A stretch of 64,000 nt of DNA from Streptomyces rubradiris (lineage in GTDB: Bacteria > Actinomycetota > Actinomycetes > Streptomycetales > Streptomycetaceae). Shown in pieces: positions 48,126-57,245 of the stretch (position 1 is its first letter; the number at the start of each line of letters is the position of its first letter). The position numbers were made by a program, and so were the translations under genes. The notes beneath the pieces were generated by a model that was not told where the DNA came from, made no database searches, and saw only the letters and a program-made list of their open reading frames with translations. The DNA lies in NCBI RefSeq assembly GCF_016860525.1, contig NZ_BNEA01000008.1, forward strand, positions 1 through 64,000, written 5' to 3'.

Positions 48126-51100
48126 ATGCCTGACGTCAACGATCTCGTGGACGTGGCGACCGGCGACGCCACTGTGGCCGAGACCGATGTCACGCTGCCC
48201 GGCGTCCTGCCCCTCGTGCTGGAGCGCGTCCACAGGTCCTCCACCCGGACAGGCCGGTGGTTCGGACGGTCCTGGACGTCGAGCCTCGACCAGCGCCTGC
48301 ACGTGACCGGCGGACAGATCCACGCGAGGTTCGCCGGCGGACAGACCCTGACCTTCACCTCTCCGGGCAGCGCCGGTGATCCCCCCGCTGTCCCGGTGAC
48401 CGGCCCGGCATGGCCGCTGCGGCAGAACCCGGACGGCTCCTACGCCATCAGCGACCCGCAGCGCGGCCTCACCTGGCGGTTCGAACGCCGGCCCGGATAC
48501 GAGGACGACGAACTGCCTCTGGTCTCGCTCACGGACCGGACGGGCCACGAGATCACCTTCAGCTACGACGCTGTCGGCAGGCCGCTCAGCATCACCCACT
48601 CCGGCGGCTACCGCGTCCTGGTGACGGTCACCGACGAGCGCATCACCGCGCTGGCCCTCGCCGGCCGCGGCGGCCAGGACGACATCCCGCTGCGACGCTT
48701 CGAATACGACGATTCCGGCAACCTGTCCGGCGTCGTCAATTCCTCCGGCCTGCCGCGGCGCTTCACTTACGACGACATGGGTCGTCTGACCGGCTGGACC
48801 GACCGTAACGGCTACTCCTACCACTACACCTTCGACTCCGAAGGCCGGTGCGTCCGGGGAGAAGGCCCCGACGGTGTCCTGTCCGGCACCTTCGTCTACG
48901 AGCCCGGCGTCACTCGCTGGACCACCACCGACGGGGATGTCACCACCTACGCGATCAACGAGTCCGCCCACGTCGTCGCGGTCACCGACCCGATCGGGAA
49001 GACGACGCGGACGCAGTACGACGAACGCGGCCGTGTCACCGTCCGCACCGACCCCCTCGACAGGGTCACTCGACATGCCTACGACGAGCGCGGCAACCTG
49101 GTCTCGGTGACCGATCCGGCGGGCCACGAATACCACGTCTACGTCAACGACGCCTGCCTCCCGGAACGGATCACCGCACCGGACGGAACTGTCTGGCTCC
49201 AGGATTTCGACAAGAACGGCAATCTCACCGAACAGACCGCACCCGACGGCTCGGTGCTCACCTACGCGTACGACAGCCGCGGGCACCTCAGCCGGATGAC
49301 CGGCGCGGACGGCGCGGTCACCACGATCGCATGCGATCCGGCCGGATTGCCCGTGGCCGTCACCAAACCCACCGGTGAAACGATCCGGTACGAGCGCGAC
49401 CAGCTGGGACGAGTCGTGCGTGTCATGAGCTCCGACGGCGGGACGACGGCCCTCACCTGGACGACGGACGGCCTCCCCACCTCCCGGACCCTGCCGGACG
49501 GGTCGACCGACTCCTGGGCCTGGGACGGCGAGGAGAACCTCCAGCGGCGAACCTCCGCCACGGGAGCGGTCACGTCATACGCCTACGGGCCATTCGGTCA
49601 ACTGATGTCGATCACCTGGCCGGGTGGCACCCGCACCGAGCTCACGTACGACCGCAGCTGTCGTGTCACCTCGGTGACCCAATCCGGGATGACGTGGGAA
49701 TTCGAGCTGGAGTCCGCCGGCCGGCTGAGCGCGCAGACCGACTACAACGGAGCCACCACCCAGTACTGGTACGACGCCGCAGGACAGCTCGTACACCGCG
49801 TGAACGCCAGCGGCCATGAGGCCTCGTTCGCCTACAACCCCCTGGGCAAGCTGGCGTATTCGCACACCGCAGAGGGCACGGAGACGACGTTCGCGCACGA
49901 TCCGGCAGGCCGCCTCGTGCGGGCGAAGAACGACGACGTGGACCTGGTCCTCGTCAGGGACCCGCTCGGACGGGTGATCACCGAAAGCTGCAACGGCCGC
50001 ACGGTCACCAAGACCTACGACGCGGCCGGAAGGGTGACGAGCCGCGTCACTCCGTCCGGGGCCAGTACGTCGTGGTCCTACGACGCGGACGGAACGCCCT
50101 CGCTCCTCACCGCCGACGGCCATGAACTGCGCTTCGGCCATGACCCCGCCGGACGGGAAACCCGCCGGGACCTGCCCGGGGGAGTAGTCCTCACCCAGGA
50201 GTGGGACCACAACGGTCGTCTCGTGACGCAGGCGCTCACCGGCTCGGCCGCCGCCTCCGGTCCGGACGGACCCGTGGTCACGGGGCAACCGCTCCAACGG
50301 CGCGCGTACACCTACAGCCCGGACGGGTCCGTCGCGGGCCGGCAGGACCTGCTCACCGGCGACCGGACGTTCCGTCTCGACTCCGCCGGGCGGGTCACCG
50401 CAGTGACCGGCCGGCGTGACGCATGGTCGGAACAGTACGACTTCGATCCCGCGGGCAACATCGTCAACGCCCTCTGGCCGGCCCCGGCAGCCGGTTCTGC
50501 CGCCGGAACACCGGAGACGTCAGCGCAAGGGCCCCGCGCGACCGACGGAACCCTCACCACGCGGGCCGGCGACATCCGCTACCGCTACGACGCCGCCGGG
50601 CGCGTCGTCACGCGGACGCGGACACGGGCATCCGGCGATCCCGACACCTGGCGCTATGCGTGGGACGCCGACAGCCGGCTCCACTCCGTCACCCTCCCCG
50701 ACGGAAGCACGTGGCAGTATCACTACGATCCCCTCGGCCGCCGCATCGGCAAGCGTCATCTCGCCGCCGACGGCCGGCTCCTGGGACAGACACAGTTCAC
50801 GTGGGACGGGGACGTCCTCGTCGAGCAGGAGGACCGCCACGGCGACTGCCGGAAAGTCACCACATGGAACTACCGCAACGACTCGTGCGTCCCGCTCACC
50901 CAGGCCTCACGAACCGTCGTCCGCGTGGACGCCGAAAGGGAGGAGACCGACGAGGAGTTCCACTCCGTCGTCACGGACCTGAACGGCATGCCGACCGAAC
51001 TGGTCTCCCCCGACGGAGCCGTCGCCGGCCACCAGCGGTACACGTGGTGGGGGCAATCCTCCTGGCAGCACGGCACCGCGACCACACCGCTGCGCTTTCC

Positions 51101-51404
51101 CGGCCAGTACTGCGACCAGGAAACAGGACTGCACTACGAAAACCAGCGCTACTACGACCCCGAGATCGGCGCCTACCTCTCACCCGACCCCCTCGGGCTG
51201 GCGCCCGCGTCGAACCCTCACGCCTACGTCCCGAACACGGCGCGGCTGAGGACAGCGGACAGCTGGATCGGTTCTCTGCTCCCCTCCTCCCATCTCCTGA
51301 CGGTTTCCGCAGGCGTCGAGGGCCTCGACGCGCGCCTGTTCGCGGGCGGCCGGGCCGCCGGCCCCCACCGCGCAGGCGAAGCCGAACTCCCCGAACTCCC
51401 GTAG
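48126..51404 (+). CDS. RHS/YD-repeat protein without recognisable toxin domain
   Basis: A 1,092-residue RHS-repeat protein. The N-terminus matches the actinobacterial RHS entry domain (VDVATGDATVAETDVTLPGV). Many YD repeats follow (such as YDAVGRPLSITHS and YDERGRVTV), then the RHS core end (GLHYENQRYYDPEIGAYLSP and DPLGLAPASNPHAYVPN). In polymorphic toxins a variable toxin domain follows this point. Here only about 50 unremarkable residues remain, so the toxin is missing or replaced. No immunity gene is adjacent. ATG 48126 follows GGTGGGG. It is probably not a biosynthetic gene and may mark an insertion within the cluster. Confidence 0.9.
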   Translation: MPDVNDLVDVATGDATVAETDVTLPGVLPLVLERVHRSSTRTGRWFGRSWTSSLDQRLHVTGGQIHARFAGGQTLTFTSPGSAGDPPAVPVTGPAWPLRQNPDGSYAISDPQRGLTWRFERRPGYEDDELPLVSLTDRTGHEITFSYDAVGRPLSITHSGGYRVLVTVTDERITALALAGRGGQDDIPLRRFEYDDSGNLSGVVNSSGLPRRFTYDDMGRLTGWTDRNGYSYHYTFDSEGRCVRGEGPDGVLSGTFVYEPGVTRWTTTDGDVTTYAINESAHVVAVTDPIGKTTRTQYDERGRVTVRTDPLDRVTRHAYDERGNLVSVTDPAGHEYHVYVNDACLPERITAPDGTVWLQDFDKNGNLTEQTAPDGSVLTYAYDSRGHLSRMTGADGAVTTIACDPAGLPVAVTKPTGETIRYERDQLGRVVRVMSSDGGTTALTWTTDGLPTSRTLPDGSTDSWAWDGEENLQRRTSATGAVTSYAYGPFGQLMSITWPGGTRTELTYDRSCRVTSVTQSGMTWEFELESAGRLSAQTDYNGATTQYWYDAAGQLVHRVNASGHEASFAYNPLGKLAYSHTAEGTETTFAHDPAGRLVRAKNDDVDLVLVRDPLGRVITESCNGRTVTKTYDAAGRVTSRVTPSGASTSWSYDADGTPSLLTADGHELRFGHDPAGRETRRDLPGGVVLTQEWDHNGRLVTQALTGSAAASGPDGPVVTGQPLQRRAYTYSPDGSVAGRQDLLTGDRTFRLDSAGRVTAVTGRRDAWSEQYDFDPAGNIVNALWPAPAAGSAAGTPETSAQGPRATDGTLTTRAGDIRYRYDAAGRVVTRTRTRASGDPDTWRYAWDADSRLHSVTLPDGSTWQYHYDPLGRRIGKRHLAADGRLLGQTQFTWDGDVLVEQEDRHGDCRKVTTWNYRNDSCVPLTQASRTVVRVDAEREETDEEFHSVVTDLNGMPTELVSPDGAVAGHQRYTWWGQSSWQHGTATTPLRFPGQYCDQETGLHYENQRYYDPEIGAYLSPDPLGLAPASNPHAYVPNTARLRTADSWIGSLLPSSHLLTVSAGVEGLDARLFAGGRAAGPHRAGEAELPELP

Positions 51405-51491
51405 GGCCCGGCCACCGGTTCACCCGGCGGCAGCTGCGACCGGCGGTGACCGAAGTGTTCTCGTCCACCTGGGAAGAGGTAGGGGCGGGGA

Positions 51492-52425
51492 ATGAGATTC
51501 CTGTTCACCACGTTCGCGTGGTCGTCGCACTACTACCCGATGGTGCCGCTCGGGTGGGCGTTGCAGGCCGCTGGGCATGAGGTACGAGTAGCGACCACGC
51601 CGTCGCTGGTCGACGCGGTCGTCACGACGGGACTGCCGGCGGTGGCGGTGGGCAAGGACATCGACATCGTGGGCAGGGCCGGGTCCGGCAAGCTGCACGA
51701 TCATGAACGGTGGCCGACCGATCGAGACAAGGTGAGTTGCGCCGAGGACCGCCCCGTCGGCGTGGATCGACCCCTGCCCGCCCAGCATGCGCGTCCCCGG
51801 ACAGACCACGGCCCCGCGGCTGCCCGTCCGGTATGTGCCTTACAACGCCCCCGGTGCGCTGCCGGCATGGCTCATCGAGCCGCCGACTCGGCCTCGCGTG
51901 TGCATCACCTGGGGCATCTCGACAGTGCGGATGATCGGTGACGCGGTGACCGGTCCGCTGAGCCGGGTCGTCGAGGCGGTCTCCGCCCTCGGTGTGGATG
52001 TCGTGCTCGCCGTCTCCGCAGCCACTCGAGCGGCTCTTGGCACGGTGCCGGACGGAGTGCGGGTGGCGGAGTCGCTGCCCCTGCACCTGCTGCTGCCGAG
52101 CTGCCGGGCCATCGTGCACCAAGGCGGGGTGGGCACCGCGCTCACCGCAGGCGTCTACGCGGTGCCCCAACTGACGGTCACCCAGTTCTCCGACCAGATG
52201 GCGGTCGGCGACGTACTCGCGGCCGGCGGTGCCGGCCGGCATCTCCTCCACGACGAGGCCACCGTGGAGCGGATCACGTCCCACGTCCTCGGGCTGCTGG
52301 ACGACCAGGAGTGCCTCCAAGCCGCCAAGCTCCTGCAACGGGAGATCGTCTCGCAGCCCGCGCCGGCCGCCTTGGTGCCGAGACTGGTGCAGCTGGCGGG
52401 CCTGCGTGCGTCACCCCGGGCGTGA
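51492..52425 (+). pseudogene. Macrolide-type glycosyltransferase, internally deleted and frameshifted
   Basis: The first 70 codons from ATG 51492 encode the N-terminus of an EryCIII/DesVII-type glycosyltransferase (FAWSSHYYPMVPLGWALQAA, GHEVRVAT). The C-terminal half then appears in another frame from about 51810 to 52425 (VRYVPYNAPGALPAWL, then AIVHQGGVGTALTAGVYAVP and QLTVTQFSDQ, the TDP-sugar-binding region). About 120 residues of the acceptor-binding domain are missing between the parts. It is preceded by a good ribosome site. A functional enzyme for the sugar made at 43-47 kb would therefore have to lie elsewhere. Confidence 0.85.
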
Positions 52426-52463
52426 CCTGGGGCGCCGAGCGTGAAGCGACCGGGGACAGCACC

Positions 52464-53384
52464 TCAGAGCGGATCCGGTCCGGGCAGGCGGGCCAGCGCG
52501 ACCGCGCCGTGCAGCGTGGACAGCGGGCCCAGCACAGACGCCCGCACCACCGGTGCCGGCACGCCCGGCCGGGCCAGCGCGGCCAGATGGTGCGCGACCA
52601 GGCCGGCGAACACGGGCAGTCCGGCGGCGAAGCCGCCCCCCACCACGACCGTGCCGGGGTGCAGGAGTTCTCGCACCCCGCTGATGGCCACCGCGAGCCG
52701 GTGGCAGGTGCGGTCCACGGCCTGGACCGCCCACTCCTCGTCCGCCACCAGGCCCTGGCGGAGGTCGTCGTACCCGACCGGCACCCCCCGCATCCCGGCC
52801 GCTCGCGCCAACGTCGCGGGTCCGGACGCGGTGGCCTGAAGGCACCCGCGGCGCCCGCACGAGCAGATCGGGCCGTCCACGTCGGTCACCACGTGACCGA
52901 GCTCGAAGGAACCGCGATCCGGTCCGGGCCACAGCGTGCCGCCCGCGAGCAGCCCACCGCCCACGCCCGTTCCCACCCCTACATAGAGCAGCTCGTCGCA
53001 GCCCAGCGCCCGCGCTTCGCCCAGCGCGCCCAGATACCCGTCGTCGGCCCAGCGGACCGGGGTGTCCCCGAAGTGCGAGCGGAACGTCCGCCGCAGATCA
53101 AGGCCGGTCCACTCGGGGCGGTTCGGCCAGGTCGTGACCAGCCCGTCCGCCCCCACCGTGGCCGGCATCGCGACTCCGATTCCGGTGTAGCCCTGCGGGA
53201 TTCGCCGCCGGAACCGGGCGAGTTCGGTCGCGAGCTGGCTCAGGTCGGACTCCAGCCCGCGCCCGCGCCATCGGAAGGTGTGCTCGCTGACTTCTCCGCC
53301 GTCGGTCTCCGCCCGCAGCGCCACCTTGGTGCCACCGAAATCGATGCCGAGCCAGCTTCCCGGCCATGCCGTCCGCCCCGTCAC
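52464..53384 (-). CDS. rifN: ROK-family sugar kinase (kanosamine kinase, RifN-like)
   Basis: A 306-residue ROK kinase. The ATP phosphate loop LGIDFGGTKVAL, the GVGTGVGGG segment, ELGHVV with the zinc-ligand His, and the zinc site CSCGRRGC are intact. RifN phosphorylates kanosamine at C-6 in AHBA biosynthesis. GTG 53384 overlaps the stop of the phosphatase gene in a GTGA, which fixes the start in preference to GTG 53414. It is the last gene of the K-L-M-N block, in the same order as in the rifamycin cluster. The symbol is that of the homologue. Confidence 0.92.
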   Translation of the reverse strand: MTGRTAWPGSWLGIDFGGTKVALRAETDGGEVSEHTFRWRGRGLESDLSQLATELARFRRRIPQGYTGIGVAMPATVGADGLVTTWPNRPEWTGLDLRRTFRSHFGDTPVRWADDGYLGALGEARALGCDELLYVGVGTGVGGGLLAGGTLWPGPDRGSFELGHVVTDVDGPICSCGRRGCLQATASGPATLARAAGMRGVPVGYDDLRQGLVADEEWAVQAVDRTCHRLAVAISGVRELLHPGTVVVGGGFAAGLPVFAGLVAHHLAALARPGVPAPVVRASVLGPLSTLHGAVALARLPGPDPL

Positions 53385-54046
53385 CGCCGGCCCGGAGCCG
53401 GGACCGGCGGGCACGCCGGCAGCAGTTCACCGGGGGAGTGGACGACCAGATCCGGACCGGCAGCCATCAGGCCGTCCTCGTCCACGGTCGCCCAGGTCGC
53501 CGCTACGGCGGTCACCCCGGCGCTTCGGGCGCTGCGGATGTCGGCCGGGGCATCGCCGACCATGAGGGCCGCGTCCGGCTCCGCGTCGAGCAGGCTGAGC
53601 GCGCGCCTGACGATGTCCGGGGCGGGTTTGGCGTTGGCGACCTCGTCCGAGCCCACTACGTGGTCGAAGTACTGGATCAGGCCGAGCGTGGCCAGCAGGG
53701 AGCGAGCCCGCGGCCCTGCCTTCCCGGTGGCCACGGCGAGCCGGAACCCACGCGTCCGGAGCGTCTGGAGCAGATCGGCCACCCCGTCCGCCACGGGCAC
53801 CTGGTCCGCGAGCCGGTAGCTCTCCCGGACGAACGGCTCCTCCATCTCCAGCGGGAGGCGCATCCGGCGCATGATATCCGGGAAATACAGGCCCTGATGG
53901 CGCTGGTATTCGGCGAACGGCGCCGGTCCGGCGCCGACCACTTCCGCGTACGCCGCGGCGAAGGCCCGGCCCATCACCTCATGACTGTCCACCAGGACGC
54001 CGTCGAGGTCGAAGATCACCACACTGCGCACCGGTACGCTCGCCAT
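53381..54046 (-). CDS. rifM: HAD-family phosphatase (RifM-like)
   Basis: A 221-residue HAD-superfamily hydrolase. The nucleophile motif FDLDGVLVDS is at about residues 12-21. Motif II is in AVATGK, the Lys is in NAKPAPD, and the acidic pair is in MVGDAPAD. RifM-type phosphatases are conserved in AHBA clusters and take part in kanosamine supply. The ATG overlaps the oxidoreductase stop by one base and its own stop overlaps the kinase start, so the block is translationally coupled. Confidence 0.92.
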   Translation of the reverse strand: MASVPVRSVVIFDLDGVLVDSHEVMGRAFAAAYAEVVGAGPAPFAEYQRHQGLYFPDIMRRMRLPLEMEEPFVRESYRLADQVPVADGVADLLQTLRTRGFRLAVATGKAGPRARSLLATLGLIQYFDHVVGSDEVANAKPAPDIVRRALSLLDAEPDAALMVGDAPADIRSARSAGVTAVAATWATVDEDGLMAAGPDLVVHSPGELLPACPPVPAPGRR

Positions 54047-55140
54047 CAGGTCGCCGCCGCGGTCATGACCGGCCCGGCGGGCAGCAGCGGTGTCGCCGAG
54101 GCCGCGTACAGCGCCTCGATCGTGCCGACGATCCGCCGCACGCCCGCGATCGCGGATCCGCACGCCGACGGATCGGCGAGGTGGTCCCTGATGTCGTCGA
54201 GCTGACGGGAGTACTCGGCGCCGATCGGCTCGGTCGGGACCGTGATCTCGCTCGTCCGGCCCCGCCGGACGACGCTGAGCCGCGGCCGCGGCTCGCGATT
54301 GGGGCTGAAGCCGAAGGTGGACCGGAGCATCGCGGTGTCGTCACTCCCCTCGATCCGGATCTCGGTGACGTCATGGCTCGCCGCGTGCGTGGCCCAGCTG
54401 GCGCGAAGGCCCACCGACAGACCGCTGCCGGTGACCAGGAAGCCGCGCACGGTGTCCTCGACGTCCGCGTCGAGTTCCGGCACCGGCTGATCATGCCGCC
54501 AGGCCGCCGTCCAGCGCGGGTCGTTGACGTGGTCGTACGAGGTGGACGCGGCGGCCTGAACGAACGCCAACGGCCCGGCGACGGTCTCCAGGACATCGAG
54601 CAGATGCCATCCGAGGTCGAACAGCACCCCGCCGCCTGCCTCCGCCCGGCTGGTGAACCAGCCCTGGGACCGGGGCACTCCGCAGGCCCGTTCCCACACC
54701 AGGTCGATGTGGCGCAGGTGGCCGAGCTCGCCGGCCAGACCGGCCAGTGCCCGCACGTCCGCGCGGTATCGGCACGCACTTCCGGCCAGCAACGGGACGC
54801 CGCCTGCCCGCTCGGCCGCGGCCAGCCTGTCCGCCTCCGCGCTCGAGAGGCAGACCGGCTTCTCCACGAAGGTGGCGAGACCTCGGGTGAGAAGACGTCG
54901 CGCGAGCGCCGCGTGCAGGTGGTTGGGCGAGGCGACCAACGCGAGGTCGGCGTCCTCGGCCCGCAGCGCGTCGACGTCGCCGAAGGCCGGACGGCCGGTC
55001 GCCGCGGTGAACGCCTCCCGCCTGGCCGGATCCGGATCGACCGCGGCCACTACCTCGTAGTCACCGTTTGCCATCAGACGAGGAAGCCAGATCTCTCGGC
55101 CGGACCACCCGAACCCGACCAGTACGGTGCGGATCCTCAT
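54046..55140 (-). CDS. rifL: Gfo/Idh/MocA-family oxidoreductase (RifL-like)
   Basis: A 364-residue oxidoreductase with an N-terminal NAD-binding fold (VLVGFGWSGREIWLP), the conserved EKPVCLSSAEAD motif, and a C-terminal beta domain (FDLGWHLLDVLETVAGPL). RifL works with RifK to oxidise and then transaminate a UDP-glucose-derived sugar at C-3, giving the kanosamine needed for AHBA. ATG 55140 overlaps the AHBA synthase stop in an ATGA. Confidence 0.92.
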   Translation of the reverse strand: MRIRTVLVGFGWSGREIWLPRLMANGDYEVVAAVDPDPARREAFTAATGRPAFGDVDALRAEDADLALVASPNHLHAALARRLLTRGLATFVEKPVCLSSAEADRLAAAERAGGVPLLAGSACRYRADVRALAGLAGELGHLRHIDLVWERACGVPRSQGWFTSRAEAGGGVLFDLGWHLLDVLETVAGPLAFVQAAASTSYDHVNDPRWTAAWRHDQPVPELDADVEDTVRGFLVTGSGLSVGLRASWATHAASHDVTEIRIEGSDDTAMLRSTFGFSPNREPRPRLSVVRRGRTSEITVPTEPIGAEYSRQLDDIRDHLADPSACGSAIAGVRRIVGTIEALYAASATPLLPAGPVMTAAAT

Positions 55141-56297
55141 CCGGCGGCCACCTGGTCGGCCACGATGGCGGCGGTGTCGGTGAGAGCCTGCTCCGACGCG
55201 AGCAGGGTGCGGTGGTGCAGCCAGACGCAGTCCTGGCTGATCGCGTCGGCGTTGGGGCACCGCTTGGCGACCGCGTCGACGGACTCCTCGGGTGCGCCGG
55301 TCTCCCAGAACGCCGCGGTGCGGTAGATGGCGCGGAAGCCCGCGAACGCCGGGATCCCCGCGTCGACCAGGCGATCGACGAGGAGGTTGCGACGCTCCTC
55401 CGACCAGCCGGGAAGCCGGAACATCGCCATGTAGTGCGGATTCCGGTCGGCCCGCGCATCACCGCCCTGCGGCCGGACGCCGGGGATCTGGGCCAAGAGC
55501 TGCGACAGCAACCGCCACCGCTGCTCGCGCAGCTCGATCTGGCCGTCGAGGCGGCCCAGCTGAGCGCGCAGGACGGCGGCCGAGAACTCGTTCATCCGCA
55601 TGTTGGTGCCGGCCACCTGGTGGTGATAGTTGCGGTCGGTGCGCGGCCGGCCGCAGGAGTGATGCAGGAATGCCTTCTCGTAGTCGTCCGGGTCCAAGAA
55701 CAGCACCGCGCCGCCCTCGCCCGCGGTCATCAGCTTGCCGTTCTGGAAGCTGAACGCCGCGATCGAGCCCAGCTCGCCCACGCGCTTGCCCCGCCACCGG
55801 GCACCGTGCGCGTGGGCCGCGTCCTGAAGGATCCGGACGCCGGCATCGGAGGCGAGCTTGTCCAGTGCGTCCATGTCGGCCATGAGACCCGCCATGTGCA
55901 CCGGCATGATCACCCGGGTCCGCGGTGTGATCGCCTCGGCGGTGGCGGTCGCGTCGATGTTGTAGGTCTCCGGATCGACGTCCACCGGCACGGCGACGGC
56001 CCCGATCCGCTGAGCGGCCTGGGACGAGGAGATGAAGGTGAACGCCGGCACGATCACTTCGGTGCCCGGTCCCGCACCCAGCACCTGCAGGGCGAGCTCC
56101 AGCGCGTGCGTGCCGTTGGTGACGGCGAGGGCGTGGTGGGCACCGTGGTATCCGGCGAACTCCCGCTCGAAGCTGTCCACCTCGCTGCCACCCATGCGCC
56201 ACCACTGGCCCTGGGACAGCGCACGATCAAGAGCTCGGCGTTCGGTGTCATCGAATTGCGGCCAATCCGGAAAGGTCGGCCTCGGTCGCGGACTCAT
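55137..56297 (-). CDS. rifK: 3-Amino-5-hydroxybenzoate (AHBA) synthase
   Basis: A 386-residue PLP enzyme of the DegT family. The AHBA synthase hallmark FSFQNGKLMTAGEGGAV is intact, with the Schiff-base Lys at position 188 as in RifK. The enzyme aromatises 5-amino-5-deoxy-3-dehydroshikimate to AHBA and, with RifL, also acts as a sugar transaminase. This gene is the best single marker that the cluster makes an AHBA-derived product. AAGGAG precedes ATG 56297. It heads the K-L-M-N operon. Homologues of RifG, RifH and RifI are not in the window. Confidence 0.97.
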   Translation of the reverse strand: MSPRPRPTFPDWPQFDDTERRALDRALSQGQWWRMGGSEVDSFEREFAGYHGAHHALAVTNGTHALELALQVLGAGPGTEVIVPAFTFISSSQAAQRIGAVAVPVDVDPETYNIDATATAEAITPRTRVIMPVHMAGLMADMDALDKLASDAGVRILQDAAHAHGARWRGKRVGELGSIAAFSFQNGKLMTAGEGGAVLFLDPDDYEKAFLHHSCGRPRTDRNYHHQVAGTNMRMNEFSAAVLRAQLGRLDGQIELREQRWRLLSQLLAQIPGVRPQGGDARADRNPHYMAMFRLPGWSEERRNLLVDRLVDAGIPAFAGFRAIYRTAAFWETGAPEESVDAVAKRCPNADAISQDCVWLHHRTLLASEQALTDTAAIVADQVAAG

Positions 56298-56459
56298 TTC
56301 TGCCTGACTCCTTCTGGTTGATTGGCCTCACGGTACGGAGTCCGATGCCTACGCCACGGCTCTTCGACCTGGCAGCCGATTCGGAATTCGCCGTCGCCCT
56401 GTTCCATGAATTCGGCGCGACGGGAGGCCTTTCAGGGGGATTCGCTCGGGGAAGGGTGG

Positions 56460-57082
56460 TCAGGTGCGGGTGATCGCGGCCAGCCAGCCCGGTGCCCCGT
56501 CGATGTCTCTGTTGTTCTCCAATGTCGCGGGTTCGATCGAATCGACCCGCCAGCCGTCGGCGAAGGTGGCCCGGATTTCGTCCTGGCTCACCCGCCTGGC
56601 GCGGATCCCGCCCTGGCTCTCCCGTCGCGGTCCGCTGCCGGGGTGATGGCGGTCGCTGATGCAGAGCAGGAACAACCGCGCGTCCGGCGGCATCACGGTG
56701 GCCAGGCTGCCGGCGTAGCGGACGCGTTCGGTCTCGCTGAACGCGTGGAACAGGGCGCAGTCGAGCACGGTGTCGAACTGCTCGCCCAAGTCGCCGAGTT
56801 GAGTGCGTCCCCGACCAGGAAGCGCGCCGGCAGGCCGCGCTCTTCCGCTTTGCGCCGCGCGATCCCGATCGCCGTCGACGCCGAGTCGATGCCGACCGTC
56901 GGCAGGCCGAGGGCCGCCGCCATGAGCGCGACCTCGCCGGTGCCGCACCCGACGTCGAGCACCCGGCCGCGGAAGGCGCCCGCCTCGGCGAGGTCGCGCA
57001 GGGCCGTCTGGGGGCGGCCGAGGTCCCAGAGCGGTGTTCCGGCGTAGTGCGCGTCGAAGCCCTCCACCTTGCTGCCACCCAT
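56460..57082 (-). pseudogene. SAM methyltransferase, frameshifted copy without wHTH
   Basis: The frame starting at ATG 57082 (MGGSKVEGFDAHYAG) encodes a SAM methyltransferase with RVLDVGCGTGEVALMAAALG. It goes out of frame near 56813 and resumes in another frame (GEQFDTVLDCALFHAFSETE to IDGAPGWLAAITRT). Compared with the intact neighbour, one base is missing where that copy reads GAGTTCGAGTG. The winged-helix N-terminus of the neighbour is absent. A single indel could also be a sequencing error, in which case this is a working 207-residue O- or N-methyltransferase. Confidence 0.75.
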
Positions 57083-57114
57083 GTGTGTCCGGCTCCTTCT
57101 GGTCGATTGGCCTC

Positions 57115-57158
57115 ACGGTACGGAGTTCGGCGCCTACGCCACTATCCCTCAACCTGGC
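57115..57158 (-). promoter_or_regulatory. Partial shared promoter element, methyltransferase unit
   Basis: On the minus strand GCCA (57158-57155), five bases, AGGGAT (57149-57144), 23 bases, TACCGT (57120-57115). The duplicated leader ahead of the AHBA synthase keeps TACCGT (56335-56330) but has AGAGCC in place of AGGGAT. Confidence 0.45.
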
Positions 57159-57245
57159 AGCAGATTTGTGTTTCGCCGTCGCCCCATTCTGCGAATTCGG
57201 CGCACGTGGCAGCCTTTCGGGGGTGTGCGCTCGGGAAAAGGGCGG

